In this document: piece after piece, positions 36,214-46,656 of the stretch | Numbering within the stretch: the stretch's first letter is position 1 | Layout of the letters: the number at the start of each line of letters is the position of its first letter | Assembly (NCBI RefSeq): GCF_004124325.1 | Contig: NZ_QBDT01000001.1 | Location: 1,798,001 to 1,862,000, forward strand | DNA length: 64,000 nt | Direction: 5' to 3' | Source of the DNA: Streptomyces sp. L2 | GTDB lineage: Bacteria > Actinomycetota > Actinomycetes > Streptomycetales > Streptomycetaceae | Position numbers and translations under genes: made by a program | Notes under the pieces: model-generated | Seen by the model: only the letters and a program-made list of their open reading frames with translations | Told to the model about the DNA's origin: nothing | Databases searched by the model: none

Positions 36214-39200
36214 TTACGACCGCGGCTTCTCCCGCATCTCGTACGTCGCGATGACGTCGTCGACCTTGATGTCGTTGAAGTTGCCGAGGTTGATACCGCC
36301 CTCGAACCCTTCGCGGATCTCGGTGACGTCGTCCTTGAAGCGGCGCAGACCGGAGATGGTGAGGTTCTCCGCGATGACCTTGCCGTCGCGGACGAGGCGC
36401 GCCTTGGTGTTGCGCTTGACCTCTCCGGAGCGGACCAGGACACCGGCGATGTTGCCCAGCTTGGACGACTTGAAGACCTCGCGGATCTCCGCCGTACCGA
36501 GCTCGATCTCCTCGTACTCCGGCTTCAGCATGCCCTTCAGGGCCGCCTCGACCTCTTCGATCGCCTGGTAGATGACCGAGTAGTAGCGGACGTCGACGCC
36601 CTCGCGCTCCGCCATCTGCGCGGCACGGCCGGCCGCGCGGACGTTGAAGCCGATGACGATGGCGTCGGAGCCGGTCGCCAGGTTGATGTCCGACTCGGTG
36701 ACCGCACCCACGCCGCGGTGCAGGATGCGGATGTCGACCTCTTCGCCGACGTCGAGCTGGAGCAGCGAGGACTCGAGGGCCTCCACCGAACCGGACGCGT
36801 CGCCCTTGATGATGAGGTTGAGTTCCTGCACCAGGCCGGCCTTGAGGGCCTCGTCCAGGTTCTCCAGGGAGAACCGGACGCCACGGCGGGCGAAGTTGGC
36901 GTTGCGCTCGCGCGCCGCCCGCTTCTCGGCGATCTGCCGGGCCGTGCGGTCCTCGTCGACGACGAGGAAGTTGTCGCCGGCGCCCGGGACGTTGGTGAGA
37001 CCGAGGACGAGGACCGGGGTCGAGGGACCCGCCTCCTCCACGTTCTCGCCCTTGTCGTCGAGCATCGCGCGGACACGGCCGTACGCGTCGCCGACCACCA
37101 TGGTGTCGCCGACCCGCAGGGTGCCGCGCTGGACCAGGACGGTCGCGACGGCGCCGCGGCCACGGTCGAGGTGGGACTCGATCGCGATGCCCTGCGCGTC
37201 CTGCTCCGGGTTGGCCCGCAGGTCGAGCGAGGCGTCCGCGGTGAGGACCACGGCCTCCAGCAGCTGGTCGATGTTCAGACCCTGCTTGGCGGAGATGTCG
37301 ACGAACATCGTGTCGCCGCCGTACTCCTCGGCCACCAGACCGAACTCGGTGAGCTGGCCGCGCACCTTGGTCGGGTCCGCGCCCTCGACGTCGATCTTGT
37401 TGACCGCGACCACGATCGGCACGTCGGCCGCCTTGGCGTGGTTCAGCGCCTCGATCGTCTGGGGCATCACACCGTCGTTGGCCGCCACCACGAGGATCGC
37501 GATGTCGGTCGACTTCGCACCGCGGGCACGCATGGCGGTGAACGCCTCGTGACCCGGGGTGTCGATGAAGGTGATCCTGCGCTCTTCGTCGTTGACCTGG
37601 GTGGCGACCTGGTACGCACCGATGTGCTGCGTGATGCCGCCGGCCTCGCCCGCGATGACGTTCGTCTTGCGGATGGTGTCCAGCAGGCGGGTCTTACCGT
37701 GGTCGACGTGACCCATGACGGTCACGACCGGCGGACGCGCGACGAGCGCTTCCTCGCCGCCCTCGTCCTCGCCGAACTCGATGTCGAAGGACTCGAGCAG
37801 CTCGCGGTCCTCCTCCTCCGGGCTGACGATCTCGACGACGTAGTTCATCTCGCCGGCGAGCAGCTGGAGGGTCTCGTCGGAGACGGACTGCGTGGCAGTG
37901 ACCATCTCGCCGAGGTTCATCATGACGGCGACGAGCGACGCCGGGTTGGCGTTGATCTTCTCCGCGAAGTCGGTGAGGGACGCACCGCGCGACAGGCGGA
38001 CGGTCTGTCCGTTGCCGCGAGGCAGCATCACGCCGCCGACCGACGGGGCCTGCATGGCCTCGTACTCCTGGCGCCTCTGCCGCTTCGACTTGCGGCCACG
38101 ACGGGCCGGACCACCGGGACGGCCGAACGCGCCCTGCGTGCCACCACGGCCGCCGGGACCACCCGGACGCCCGCCGAAGCCGGGACGGCCACCGCCGCCA
38201 CCCGGACCACCGGGACGGCCGGCGAAACCGCCGCCGCCACCACCACCGGGACGACCGGCGAAGCCACCGCCGCCACCACCGGGACGACCGGCGAAGCCGC
38301 CGCCACCCGGGCGACCGCCGCCGCCACCGGGACGACCGCCGCCACCGGGACCGCGGCCACCGGGGCCGCCGCCGGGACGCGGACCGGCCGCGGGACGCTG
38401 CGGCATCATGCCGGGGTTCGGACGCGGACCGGACGGGCCGGGACGCGGGCCGCCCTGCGGGCGGGGCATGCCGGACGGGGACGGCCGCTGACCGGGAGCG
38501 CCGCCCGGACGCGGGGCGCCGCCCTGGCCGCCGGGCGCCTGCGGACGGGGGCCGCCGGCGCCGGGGGCACCGCCGGGACGCGGACCGCCCTGCGGGCGGG
38601 GCGCCTGCGGACGGGCCATGCCGGTGGAGCCACCGGAGGTGAAGGGGTTGTTACCCGGACGCGGGCCGGCCGGACGGCCGCCCGGACGGGCACCCTGGCC
38701 GCCGGGACGCGGAGCGCCCTGGCCGGGACGGCCCGCCTGGCCCTGACCGGGGGCCGGACGGCCACCGGGCTTGGGCGCGCCGGGACGGGCACCGCCGGGA
38801 CGCGGACCTTGCGCGGCCGGGGCCTGCGGGGTCTGTGCGGCCGGAGCGGCCGGCGGAGCGGTGAACTCCGGGGCGGCCGGAGCCGGACGCGGAGCGGGCT
38901 TGGGACCCGGAACCGGACGCGGGCCGGGGGCCGCGGCCGGCGACGACGGGGCAGCGGGCTGCTGCGCCGTGGCGGGCTTGGGGGCCGTCGGCGGCTTCGG
39001 GGCAGCCGGACGGGCCGCCTGCGCCGGGGACGGCGCGGGGGCGGGCTTGGGGGAAGCCTTGCGCGGGGCGGGCTTGCCGGCGGACTTGCCGTTGCCACCG
39101 CCCTGGAAGGCGTCGGTCAGCTTACGTACTACGGGCGCTTCGATCGTCGAAGACGCCGAACGGACGAATTCACCGAGCTCCTGGAGCTTGGCCATGACGA

Positions 39201-39255
39201 CCTTGCTCTCGACACCGAACTCCTTGGCGAGTTCGTAGACCCGGACCTTAGCCAC
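36214..39255 (-). CDS. infB: Translation initiation factor IF-2
   Basis: GTPase that places initiator tRNA on the 30S subunit. The 1013-residue product is long because of a roughly 470-residue N-terminal extension rich in Pro, Gly, Ala and Arg, with [15 protein letters not shown] repeats at about residues 300-365, as in other Streptomyces. The G domain begins near residue 505: GHVDHGKT (Lys521), DTPGHEAF and NKID. EF-Tu-like domain II and the IF2 C-terminal domains follow. ATG 39255 begins [18 protein letters not shown], the IF2 N-terminal signature. Confidence 0.98.
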   Translation of the reverse strand: MAKVRVYELAKEFGVESKVVMAKLQELGEFVRSASSTIEAPVVRKLTDAFQGGGNGKSAGKPAPRKASPKPAPAPSPAQAARPAAPKPPTAPKPATAQQPAAPSSPAAAPGPRPVPGPKPAPRPAPAAPEFTAPPAAPAAQTPQAPAAQGPRPGGARPGAPKPGGRPAPGQGQAGRPGQGAPRPGGQGARPGGRPAGPRPGNNPFTSGGSTGMARPQAPRPQGGPRPGGAPGAGGPRPQAPGGQGGAPRPGGAPGQRPSPSGMPRPQGGPRPGPSGPRPNPGMMPQRPAAGPRPGGGPGGRGPGGGGRPGGGGGRPGGGGFAGRPGGGGGGFAGRPGGGGGGGFAGRPGGPGGGGGRPGFGGRPGGPGGRGGTQGAFGRPGGPARRGRKSKRQRRQEYEAMQAPSVGGVMLPRGNGQTVRLSRGASLTDFAEKINANPASLVAVMMNLGEMVTATQSVSDETLQLLAGEMNYVVEIVSPEEEDRELLESFDIEFGEDEGGEEALVARPPVVTVMGHVDHGKTRLLDTIRKTNVIAGEAGGITQHIGAYQVATQVNDEERRITFIDTPGHEAFTAMRARGAKSTDIAILVVAANDGVMPQTIEALNHAKAADVPIVVAVNKIDVEGADPTKVRGQLTEFGLVAEEYGGDTMFVDISAKQGLNIDQLLEAVVLTADASLDLRANPEQDAQGIAIESHLDRGRGAVATVLVQRGTLRVGDTMVVGDAYGRVRAMLDDKGENVEEAGPSTPVLVLGLTNVPGAGDNFLVVDEDRTARQIAEKRAARERNANFARRGVRFSLENLDEALKAGLVQELNLIIKGDASGSVEALESSLLQLDVGEEVDIRILHRGVGAVTESDINLATGSDAIVIGFNVRAAGRAAQMAEREGVDVRYYSVIYQAIEEVEAALKGMLKPEYEEIELGTAEIREVFKSSKLGNIAGVLVRSGEVKRNTKARLVRDGKVIAENLTISGLRRFKDDVTEIREGFEGGINLGNFNDIKVDDVIATYEMREKPRS

Positions 39256-39304
39256 TTCGCTCCTTTGAGGTCCGGGTGAAGCCGGACCGCCGCTAGTTCA
39301 TGGG

Positions 39305-39337
39305 CGTACTCATCGCGTACTCATCGAGTGCTCATCG
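39305..39337. repeat. Three 11-bp direct repeats upstream of infB
   Basis: CGTACTCATCG occurs twice (39305-39315, 39316-39326) and once as AGTGCTCATCG (39327-39337) in the 162-base ylxR-infB gap. Confidence 0.75.
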
Positions 39338-39417
39338 CAATCTCGACCTGCTTTCGACTCGCGAGGTACCGAGCCGCACGGGGGGTTCCGTACGGCACTT
39401 CGTGCTGTGTCGCCTGC

Positions 39418-39699
39418 TCAGCAACTGTCCGTCTGCTCGACGTACCGGCGCAACGCCTTTATGTCGAGCGGCCCCGGGACGCGCAGCGCCCGCGGGAACG
39501 CCCGGCGGCGTACCGCCTGGTCGAGACAGACCGGGTCGGGGTGTACATAGGCACCCCGGCCGGGCAGCGTACCGCGAGGATCGGGAACGCACTGTTCCTG
39601 ATCCGCCACGGCACGCAACAGATCATCCTTGGCCGCTCGCTGCCTGCACCCCACACAGGTGCGTTCAGGGCATGCGCGGGCTCGCGTCCGGCCAGACAC
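39418..39699 (-). CDS. YlxR-family RNA-binding protein (DUF448)
   Basis: 93-residue basic protein with the family core RTCVGCRQRAAKDDLLR and GRGAYVHPDPVCL. The family is encoded between nusA and infB in most Gram-positive bacteria, as here, and has been reported as a nucleic-acid-binding, RNase P-associated or regulatory protein. GTG 39699 is used, though its upstream region offers only a weak ribosome-binding site. Confidence 0.93.
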   Translation of the reverse strand: MSGRTRARACPERTCVGCRQRAAKDDLLRAVADQEQCVPDPRGTLPGRGAYVHPDPVCLDQAVRRRAFPRALRVPGPLDIKALRRYVEQTDSC

Positions 39700-39831
39700 C
39701 TCTAAGTCTACCTCCCCGTACCGACCTCACCCCTTCGGGGGAAAAGTCGAACAGTTGCTGCATGCAGGCTGACGTGATCTCAGCGACGGACGGCCGAGAT
39801 CTATTCCCCGGCCGTCGCCCCGCCTCGGACG

Positions 39832-40848
39832 TCACTCCCCGGCTTCTCCGGCTTCCCCGGCCCCTGCGGCCGCCTGCTCGGTGTCCGGCCGGATGTCGAT
39901 CCGCCAGCCGGTCAGCCGGGCGGCGAGGCGGGCGTTCTGCCCCTCCTTGCCGATCGCCAGCGACAGCTGGTAGTCCGGCACGGTCACCCGGGCGGACCGG
40001 GCGGCCATGTCCACGACCTCGACCTTGGACACCCGCGCGGGCGACAGGGCGTTCGCGACCATCTCCGCCGGGTCGTCCGACCAGTCGACGATGTCGATCT
40101 TCTCGCCGTTCAGCTCACCCATCACGTTGCGCACCCGGCCGCCCATGGGCCCGATGCAGGCGCCCTTGGCGTTCAGGCCGGACCGCATGGACCGGACGGC
40201 GATCTTGGTGCGGTGGCCGGCCTCGCGGGCGATGGCGGCGATCTCGACGGACCCGTCGGCGATCTCCGGCACCTCCAGCGCGAAGAGCTTCTTCACCAGG
40301 TTGGGGTGCGTGCGCGACAGGGTGACGGACGGGCCGCGGACACCCTTCGCCACCCGGACGACGTACGACCGCAGGCGCATGCCGTGCGGGTACGTCTCGC
40401 CCGGGACCTGCTCCTGCACCGGCAGGATGGCCTCCAGCCGGCCGATGTCGACCAGCACGTTCTTCGGGTCGCGGCCCTGCTGGACCACGCCGGTGACGAT
40501 GTCGCCCTCACGGCCCGCGTACTCGCCGAGCGTCGCGTCGTCCTCGGCGTCGCGCAGCCGCTGAAGGATCACCTGTTTGGCGGTGGTGGCGGCGATGCGG
40601 CCGAACCCGGAGGGGGTGTCGTCGAACTCGCGGACCTCCTGACCCTCCTCCAGGTCCTCGGGGTCCTCCTTCGCCCACACGGTCACGTGGCCGGTCTCCC
40701 GGTTCAGCTCCACACGCGCGTGGCGGCGGCTTCCCTCGGTGCGGTGGTACGCGATGAGGAGGGCCGACTCGATCGCCTCGACCAGCAGGTCGAAGGAGAT
40801 CTCCTTCTCCCGGACCAAGCCCCGCAGGGCGCTCATGTCGATGTCCAC
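39832..40848 (-). CDS. nusA: Transcription termination/antitermination factor NusA
   Basis: RNA polymerase-binding factor that modulates pausing, termination and antitermination. The 338-residue product has the NusA N-terminal domain, an S1 domain ([20 protein letters not shown]) and two KH domains ([37 protein letters not shown]). It ends in a short Ala/Gly/Glu tail without acidic repeats, as usual in actinobacteria. Only 2 bases separate it from rimP. Confidence 0.97.
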   Translation of the reverse strand: MDIDMSALRGLVREKEISFDLLVEAIESALLIAYHRTEGSRRHARVELNRETGHVTVWAKEDPEDLEEGQEVREFDDTPSGFGRIAATTAKQVILQRLRDAEDDATLGEYAGREGDIVTGVVQQGRDPKNVLVDIGRLEAILPVQEQVPGETYPHGMRLRSYVVRVAKGVRGPSVTLSRTHPNLVKKLFALEVPEIADGSVEIAAIAREAGHRTKIAVRSMRSGLNAKGACIGPMGGRVRNVMGELNGEKIDIVDWSDDPAEMVANALSPARVSKVEVVDMAARSARVTVPDYQLSLAIGKEGQNARLAARLTGWRIDIRPDTEQAAAGAGEAGEAGE

Positions 40849-40850
40849 GG

Positions 40851-41369
40851 CTACGCCTCCTCCTCTTCCTTCATGTCTTTCTCGGCTGCCTTGTCCTTGC
40901 GGTTGAACTCGACCTGCACCCGCGCCTTGTCGATCTCGGCGAAGCCGAGCCTGCGGGCCGTGGGCTTGCGGCCCTTGACGCCGGGCACCTCGACGTCGAG
41001 TCCCTCGTCGTCGGCCTTCAGGATCCGGGCGATCAGTTCGCCGCCCTCGGCCAGCTGGAACTTCACGAGCCGGTCCGTGGCGCGCACGTAGTGGCGGTGC
41101 TCGGTGAGGGCGCGCTCCGCGCCGGGGGTGCCGACCTCCAGGTCGTACGCCGCGTCGCCCATCGCGTTGGTCTCGTCCAGCTTCGCCGAGAGCGCGCGGC
41201 TCACATCGGCGACGGCGTCCAGATCGGCTCCGGAGTCGGAGTCGACGACCACGCGCAGCACTTTCTTGCGTCCGACGGAGTCCACCGCGATCTCTTCGAG
41301 ATCCAGGCCCTGGGAGGTGACGAGCGGTTCGAGCAGCTCTCGCAGCCTCTCGCTCTGGGTGGTGCTCAT
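40851..41369 (-). CDS. rimP: Ribosome maturation factor RimP
   Basis: 30S assembly factor. The 172-residue product has the two RimP domains ([35 protein letters not shown]) and a Lys/Glu-rich tail. ATG 41369 with a GAGGAG site is used. A much longer in-frame extension upstream lacks RimP similarity and covers repeat DNA. This is the first gene of the rimP-nusA cluster. Confidence 0.96.
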   Translation of the reverse strand: MSTTQSERLRELLEPLVTSQGLDLEEIAVDSVGRKKVLRVVVDSDSGADLDAVADVSRALSAKLDETNAMGDAAYDLEVGTPGAERALTEHRHYVRATDRLVKFQLAEGGELIARILKADDEGLDVEVPGVKGRKPTARRLGFAEIDKARVQVEFNRKDKAAEKDMKEEEEA

Positions 41370-41715
41370 CCGGGTGACTCCTCGGCCGCGTGTGCTGTTG
41401 TGGGATGGGTCGCGTGTCTGGTCAAAGGGTATCGGGTCACGGGGGGTGTTGCCGTCCATGCGGGTGCCTCCGGCGATGGGGCGGGGCGCCTTCGGGTATG
41501 GGGGGCGTGGTCGTCTTGCGGGTGCGGGTCGTGGCCGGTTGCTCGCGCCCACGCGGCGGAGCCGCATATCGACACAGCCCCGCGCCCCTTGGGGGGCGTT
41601 GCCGCTGGGCGGGTCGAGCCGGTGACAGTAGACGAGGCATGTCACAGGTACGGTGATCAGCGGCGGGGTGTTTTTCCCGCCCGTGTGTTCGTACGAGCCT
41701 CTGAGGACGTCATCC
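41370..41715. other. Divergent intergenic region rimP / lipoprotein
   Basis: 346 bases between divergent genes. It contains one copy of a dispersed Streptomyces-type repeat (41541-41597) and must hold the rimP-operon promoter and the promoter for the plus-strand trio. I could not assign promoter boxes with confidence, and see no gene. Confidence 0.6.
41541..41597. repeat. Dispersed GC-rich extragenic repeat, copy 1
   Basis: A segment containing GCGCCCACGCGGCGGAGCCG followed by CATATC and CCCCGCGCCCCTT is nearly identical to 47621-47677. Such elements are scattered between genes in Streptomyces. It can fold through GCGGC-GGAGC type arms. Confidence 0.8.
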
Positions 41716-42225
41716 GTGCCGTACCCCCCGCCGCCGCGTGAGCCCTCGGGGCCGCGCAGACGAACCCTGCTTGTTTCCGCTGCCGGTGCCGCCCTGCTGG
41801 TGGGCTGCTCGGCGGAGTCCGGTACCGGTTCCGGGGGCGGTGACACGCCCTCGGTGACCGCGGCGGCACGCGCGCGTGCGGGCCGGGACAGCGCGGGTCT
41901 GCTCGCACGCTACGACGCCGTGGTCGCCGTCCATCCGGGGCTGGCGGAACAACTGCGGCCGTTGCGGGCGCAGGTCGCGGCCCACGTGAAGGCGTTCGGG
42001 CACGCCACGCCCACGAAGACGCCCGTGAAGTCGCCCTCCCCCACGGCCACCGTGCCGCCCGCCGAGAAGGACGCCGTCGCCGAACTGGCCGCCGCCGAAC
42101 GGTCCCTCGCCGACCAGCGCGCGAAGGACCTGCTGGACGTACCCGGCGAACTGGCCCGGCTGCTCGCCTCGGTGGCGGCGTCCGGCGCGGCCCACGCGTA
42201 TCTGCTGACGAAGGGGGAGGCATGA
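41716..42225 (+). CDS. Putative lipoprotein upstream of a ferritin-like gene
   Basis: 169-residue lipoprotein. A basic, twin-arginine-like start (RRRTLLVSAAGAALLV) leads to a lipobox cysteine in LVGCSAES. The mature part is helical with a Pro/Thr/Ser linker (PTKTPVKSPSPTATVPPAE). GTG 41716 follows GAGGAC. Its stop overlaps the next gene by 4 bases (ATGA), so the two are coupled. Function unknown. Confidence 0.85.
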   Translation: MPYPPPPREPSGPRRRTLLVSAAGAALLVGCSAESGTGSGGGDTPSVTAAARARAGRDSAGLLARYDAVVAVHPGLAEQLRPLRAQVAAHVKAFGHATPTKTPVKSPSPTATVPPAEKDAVAELAAAERSLADQRAKDLLDVPGELARLLASVAASGAAHAYLLTKGEA

Positions 42226-42713
42226 GCGGGAAGGCCGGTGAGGGGGCGCTGACGGCCCTGCAGGCGGCGCTGGCCGCCGAGCACGCGGCGGTGTACGGGT
42301 ACGGCGTCGTCGGCGGGCAGATCGCCGACGGGCGGCGCGCGGAGGCGCGGTCGGCGTACGACGCGCACCGGGCCCGGCGGGACGCGCTGGTCCGCGAGGT
42401 GCGCGATCTGGGCGGCCGGCCGGTCGCCGCGAGCGCCGCGTACGCGCTGCCGTTCCCGGTCCGGGACCCGTCCGCCGCCGTACAGCTCGCCGCTCGGCTG
42501 GAGGAGCGGGTCGCCGACGTGTACTCGGACCTGGTGCGGGCGACGACGGGCGCCCGGCGCGGGACGGCCGCGGCGGCGCTGCGCGAGGCCGCGGTCCGGG
42601 CGGTGCGCTGGAGCGGGGAGAGCGTAGCCTTCCCTGGGCTCGCCGAACACGGCGATGAGACGGCGGCACCCGCGGGGCCGCCGGTGTCCACGTCGGCGTC
42701 CCCGTCGCGGTGA
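42222..42713 (+). CDS. Ferritin-like domain protein (DUF4439)
   Basis: 163-residue protein predicted as a four-helix bundle: ALQAALAAEHAAVYGYGVVG, RRAEARSAYDAHRARRDAL and AAVQLAARLEERVADVYSDL. The first helix has an E-H pair, as in ferritin-like folds. This matches the DUF4439 family common in actinobacteria near nusA/rimP. Metal binding is not demonstrated. It is translationally coupled to the preceding lipoprotein. Confidence 0.88.
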   Translation: MSGKAGEGALTALQAALAAEHAAVYGYGVVGGQIADGRRAEARSAYDAHRARRDALVREVRDLGGRPVAASAAYALPFPVRDPSAAVQLAARLEERVADVYSDLVRATTGARRGTAAAALREAAVRAVRWSGESVAFPGLAEHGDETAAPAGPPVSTSASPSR

Positions 42714-42753
42714 TCCCGTAGCCGCCGGCACGGCAGGAAGGAACGACTCGCGC

Positions 42754-43656
42754 ATGGCTTTCGAACCGCCGAAGCGTCTGGTCCGGGCGCTCGGGGAGAC
42801 GGCGCCGGCCGGTGACGACTGGCTGGCGCGGCTGCCCCAGGCGGCCGAACGAGCGGTCGGAGAGCGCGAGTTGGTGGTCGAGCGGGTTCAGGTGCCGGGC
42901 GGGCGCAGCAGTCTGGTGGTGCTGGTCCGGCGCGCGGACGGCACGCCCGCCGTGCTGAAGCTGGCTCCGCCGCGGGCCCGCCCGGACAGTGAGCGGGCGG
43001 CGCTGGCGCACTGGTCCGGACGGGGTGCCGTGGGGCTGCTGGAGGCCGACGCGGGTGCGGGGGTGCTGCTGCTGGAGCGCTTGCACCCGGATGTGTCCCT
43101 GCGGTCCCTGCCGGAGGCGAAGGCGCTGCTGGAGGCGGCGGGGACGCTGCGCCGGCTGTGGGTGGAGCCGCCCGACGGGCACGCGTTCGAGACGGTCGAG
43201 GACCGCACGGGGCGGCAGGCGGCGGCGATGCGGGCCGGCGCCGACGCGCATCAGGAGGTCGCTCCGCTGGTCGACGCGGCGCTCGCGGCGCGCGAGGAGT
43301 TGCTGTCGGTGGCGCCGCCGAGCCGGCGGCTGCTGCACGGCACGTTCCGGCAGAGCAAGGTGCTGGCCGGGGAGCGGATGCACTGGCTGGCGGTGGGTCC
43401 GGACCCGGTGGTCGGCGAGTGCGCGTTCGACCTGGCCCGGCTGGTCCGGGACCGGGTGGAGGACCTGATCGCGGCGCCGTCGGGCCCGTCGACGACCCGG
43501 CGGCGGATCAAACGGCTCGCGGAGTCCCTGGAGGTGGACCAGGACCGGCTGCGCGGCTGGACGCTGTTCCGCGCGGTGGAGTCCGGCGTCCGCGCCCGCA
43601 GGACCGGCCGCGAACGCGACGCGGAACTCCTCCTGGAATTCGCGGCCTGGCTCTGA
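42754..43656 (+). CDS. Degenerate aminoglycoside phosphotransferase-like protein
   Basis: 300-residue protein with the fold pattern of the aminoglycoside/hydroxyurea phosphotransferase family: Lys69 (AVLKLAPPRA) and the domain end GECAFDLARLVRDR. The catalytic loop HGDxxxxN is changed to HGTFRQSK (Asp to Thr197, Asn to Lys202), and the metal-binding IDP motif reads VGP. It should therefore be a weak kinase or a pseudokinase. ATG 42754 follows GGAAGGAA. The stop is 11 bases from a convergent GNAT gene. Confidence 0.82.
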   Translation: MAFEPPKRLVRALGETAPAGDDWLARLPQAAERAVGERELVVERVQVPGGRSSLVVLVRRADGTPAVLKLAPPRARPDSERAALAHWSGRGAVGLLEADAGAGVLLLERLHPDVSLRSLPEAKALLEAAGTLRRLWVEPPDGHAFETVEDRTGRQAAAMRAGADAHQEVAPLVDAALAAREELLSVAPPSRRLLHGTFRQSKVLAGERMHWLAVGPDPVVGECAFDLARLVRDRVEDLIAAPSGPSTTRRRIKRLAESLEVDQDRLRGWTLFRAVESGVRARRTGRERDAELLLEFAAWL

Positions 43657-43667
43657 GCCACGCGCTC

Positions 43668-44162
43668 TCAGGCGGCGGGGGTGCTCAGGTCGCGCCGGTA
43701 CCGGGTCGCCGGGCGGTCGTTGATGGTGGTGTCGGCGACCGCTGTGAAGCCGTTGCGTTCGAGGACGGTGCGCGAGGCGCCGTTGTCGAGGGTGGCGACC
43801 GCGGTGATGGCGCGCAGGCCGTACTCGGCGGCGGCCAGGCGGCACAGGTCGGCCACCGCCGCCGTCGCGAGGCCCCGGCCGGTGGCGTGTTCGGCGATCC
43901 GGTAGCCCAGGGTGGCGCAGCCCTCCTCGACGTCCACGAGGTTGATCCGGCCGACTACTTCGCCCCCGTCGTCCACCAGGACGTGGAAGTGGCAGACGCC
44001 GTCCTCCTGTTCGGCGAGGCGGTCGTGGAGCATGGCGTCGAACTCGGCGAAGAAGGCGTCCCCGCGGTCGGGGATCGACCGGGCGAAGTACTCCCTGTTC
44101 GCCCGCTCGAAGGCCAGCAGGGCCTCGGCGTGGTCGGTGCGGAGTCGTTCCAGAGTCGGCAC
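43668..44162 (-). CDS. GNAT N-acetyltransferase (RimJ/RimL-like)
   Basis: 164-residue acetyltransferase of the ribosomal-protein-alanine type. Beta strands lead to the acetyl-CoA loop ATGRGLATAAVADLC and the conserved region DNGASRTVLERNGF. GTG 44162 is the start. The substrate is not predictable. It lies between the convergent phosphotransferase-like gene and proS. Confidence 0.88.
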   Translation of the reverse strand: MPTLERLRTDHAEALLAFERANREYFARSIPDRGDAFFAEFDAMLHDRLAEQEDGVCHFHVLVDDGGEVVGRINLVDVEEGCATLGYRIAEHATGRGLATAAVADLCRLAAAEYGLRAITAVATLDNGASRTVLERNGFTAVADTTINDRPATRYRRDLSTPAA

Positions 44163-44188
44163 GGCGTGTCCCCCGTCCGTAGGTCGAA

Positions 44189-44228
44189 GACGTCCGCCGG
44201 GGGCCGCGGTGGGCCCCCGGCGGACGTC
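44189..44228 (-). terminator. proS terminator
   Basis: A perfect 17-bp stem (44189-44205 with 44212-44228) and a 6-base loop lie 14 bases beyond the proS stop on the minus strand. Confidence 0.85.
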
Positions 44229-44242
44229 CGGTGTCTGTCCGG

Positions 44243-45943
44243 TCAGGCCGTCAGGCGGGCGATCGCGTCCTCGACGGACAGCTCCTCGCGCTCGCCGGTC
44301 CGGCGGTCCTTCAGCTCCAGCACACCCTCACCGGAGCGGCGGCCCGCGACAAGGATCTTCGGTACGCCGATCAGCTCGGCGTCCGTGAACTTCACGCCCG
44401 GGGAGACACCGGCCCGGTCGTCGACCAGGACGCGGACACCGGCGGCGGCCAGCTTCTGCGAGACCTCCAGGGCCAGTTCGGTCTGCAGGGCCTTGCCGGC
44501 GGCGACGACGTGCACGTCGGCCGGGGCGACCTCGGCGGGCCAGCACAGGCCCTGCTCGTCGGCGGTCTGCTCGGCGAGCGCGGCGACGGCACGGGAGACG
44601 CCGATGCCGTAGGAGCCCATGGTGACCCGGACGGGCTTGCCGTTCTGGCCGAGGACGTCCAGCTTGAGGGCGTCGGTGTACTTGCGGCCCAGCTGGAAGA
44701 TGTGGCCGATCTCGATGGCGCGGTCCAGCTTCAGGCCGGTGCCGCACTTCGGGCAGGGGTCGCCCTCCTGCACGACGACGACGTCGACGTAGGCGTCGAC
44801 CTCGAAGTCCCGGCCGGCGACGACGTTCTTGGCGTGCGTGTTCGCCTTGTTGGCGCCGGTGATCCAGGCGGTGCCGGGGGCCACGCGCGGGTCGGCGATG
44901 TACGTCACCTTCTCCAGGCCCTGCGGTCCGACGTACCCGCGGACCAGGTCCGGGCGGGCCGCGAAGTCGGCCTCGGTGACCATCTCGACGGTGGCCGGCG
45001 CGAAGTGCGCCTCGACCTTGTCCAGGTCCACCTCGCGGTCGCCGGGCACGCCGACGGCGACGATCTCGCCGTCCACCTTGACCAGCAGGTTCTTCAGCGT
45101 GGCGGAGGCCGGGACGCCGAGCGAGGCGGCCAGGGTCTCGATGGTCGGGGTGTCCGGGGTGGGGATGTCCTCGGCGGCGGGCACGGCGGAGCCGTCCACC
45201 GCCCGCAGTTCGTAGTTGATCGCCTCGGTGTTGGCGGCGAAGTCGCAGTTCGGGCAGTCGGCGAAGGTGTCCTCGCCGGCCCCGGCGGGGGCGAGGAACT
45301 CCTCGGACTTGGAGCCGCCCATGGCGCCGGCGGTGGCCGCGCAGATGCGGTAGTCCAGGCCGAGCCGCTCGAAGACGCGCTGGTAGGCCTGGCGGTGCAG
45401 AGCGTAGGACTCGGCGAGGCCCTCGTCGGCGAGGTCGAAGGAGTACGAGTCCTTCATCAGGAACTCGCGGCCGCGCAGGATGCCCGCCCGGGGGCGGGCC
45501 TCGTCCCGGTACTTGGACTGGATCTGGTACAGGATGACCGGGAGGTCCTTGTAAGAGGTCGCCTGGTCCTTCACCAGCAGGGTGAAGATCTCCTCGTGGG
45601 TCGGGCCGAGGAGGTAGTCGCCGCCCTTGCGGTCCTTCAGGCGGAACAGCTCGCCGCCGTACTCGTCCCAGCGGCCGGTCGCTTCATAGGGCTCACGCGG
45701 CAGCAGGGCGGGGAGCAGGACCTCCTGGGCGCCGATGGCGTCCATCTCCTCGCGGACGATCCGCTCCACGTTGGCGAGGACCTTCTTGCCGAGCGGCAGC
45801 CAGCTCCAGATGCCGGCGGCGGTGCGCCGCACGTAGCCGGCGCGGACGAGGAGCTTGTGGCTGAGGACCTCGGCGTCCGCCGGGTCGTCGCGCAGCGTCT
45901 TCACCATCAACTGGGACATGCGCTGGACCGGTGCGTTCGCCAT
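44243..45943 (-). CDS. proS: Prolyl-tRNA synthetase, bacterial type
   Basis: Charges tRNA-Pro with proline. The 566-residue class II enzyme starts [20 protein letters not shown] and has motif 2 ([21 protein letters not shown]) and motif 3 ([16 protein letters not shown]). An inserted YbaK-like editing domain (about 225-385) contains [17 protein letters not shown]-terminal anticodon-binding domain follows. ATG 45943 is used rather than an in-frame start 12 codons upstream, because of the AGGAG site and family N-terminus. Confidence 0.97.
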   Translation of the reverse strand: MANAPVQRMSQLMVKTLRDDPADAEVLSHKLLVRAGYVRRTAAGIWSWLPLGKKVLANVERIVREEMDAIGAQEVLLPALLPREPYEATGRWDEYGGELFRLKDRKGGDYLLGPTHEEIFTLLVKDQATSYKDLPVILYQIQSKYRDEARPRAGILRGREFLMKDSYSFDLADEGLAESYALHRQAYQRVFERLGLDYRICAATAGAMGGSKSEEFLAPAGAGEDTFADCPNCDFAANTEAINYELRAVDGSAVPAAEDIPTPDTPTIETLAASLGVPASATLKNLLVKVDGEIVAVGVPGDREVDLDKVEAHFAPATVEMVTEADFAARPDLVRGYVGPQGLEKVTYIADPRVAPGTAWITGANKANTHAKNVVAGRDFEVDAYVDVVVVQEGDPCPKCGTGLKLDRAIEIGHIFQLGRKYTDALKLDVLGQNGKPVRVTMGSYGIGVSRAVAALAEQTADEQGLCWPAEVAPADVHVVAAGKALQTELALEVSQKLAAAGVRVLVDDRAGVSPGVKFTDAELIGVPKILVAGRRSGEGVLELKDRRTGEREELSVEDAIARLTA

Positions 45944-46035
45944 GGTTCTCGTACTCCTGCCGGGTATCGGTGATGGCACGAGGTTAGCCGCGTGGCGGGG
46001 GCCGGTGGAAATCGGTTATGCCCGTCCCCCGGAAG

Positions 46036-46593
46036 TCACCACGGCCGGCGGCGCAGCGGGAGGGGGGCGCCCATCACGGCGTACGGCCGCGGGGCGCTCG
46101 GGAAGTGGACCTGGCGGGCCAGGTCGACGTAGCCGAGGGAGTGGTAGAGGCCGCGCGCCGGGCTGTCGGTGTCGATCGCGGAGAGGATCGAGCGGGGTTC
46201 GGCGGCGCCGTCGGTGAGGGTGGTGATGAGGGTGCGGCCGATGCCGTGGTTCTGGTGGTGGGGGTGGACGTGCAGTTCGGTGATGACGAAGGCGTCGTCC
46301 AGCCAGCCGTCGTTGCCGCCGGCGCGCAGGTAGGGCTCGACGACGGTGGACCACCAGTGGCCGCGGTTGTTGGGCATGCCGTACACGAAGCCGGCGAGGC
46401 GGCCGTCGGCGGTGGTGGCGCCGAGCGCGCGGGCGCCCTGGTGGCCCATGTGCCGCAGCACGATCTGGCGGCGTACGGCGACCTCGTCGGCGCCGAGCCC
46501 GAAGGCGACGGCCTGGACGGCGAGGGCCTCGTCGACGCGGGCGGCGAGGTCGAGGGGGCCGATGGTGACGGCGTCGTCCACGGGGTGCGGCAT
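46036..46593 (-). CDS. GNAT family acetyltransferase
   Basis: 185-residue acetyltransferase with strand beta4 (VITELHVHPHHQNHGIGRTL), which contains the Q/R-x-x-G-x-G/A-like acetyl-CoA loop, and the C-terminal SPARGLYHSLGYVD segment. Substrate unknown. The gene stands alone between proS and another GNAT gene. Confidence 0.87.
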   Translation of the reverse strand: MPHPVDDAVTIGPLDLAARVDEALAVQAVAFGLGADEVAVRRQIVLRHMGHQGARALGATTADGRLAGFVYGMPNNRGHWWSTVVEPYLRAGGNDGWLDDAFVITELHVHPHHQNHGIGRTLITTLTDGAAEPRSILSAIDTDSPARGLYHSLGYVDLARQVHFPSAPRPYAVMGAPLPLRRRPW

Positions 46594-46656
46594 GCGGGGA
46601 GCGTACCCCGGTGGGATCGGGCCCGAGCGGTGCGAGTCGGTCCGGGTCCGGCCGGT

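Noticed and set aside
35821..39279. 1152-codon plus-strand open frame opposite infB
   Set aside because: Antisense of infB, with no domain signature and biased Asp/Val/Leu/Gly/Thr composition.
41400..41690. Small gene in the rimP-lipoprotein gap
   Set aside because: Open frames there lack ribosome-binding sites and consist of the dispersed repeat.
41369..41846. N-terminal extension of RimP
   Set aside because: It covers an extragenic repeat and antisense lipoprotein DNA. RimP similarity begins at ATG 41369.
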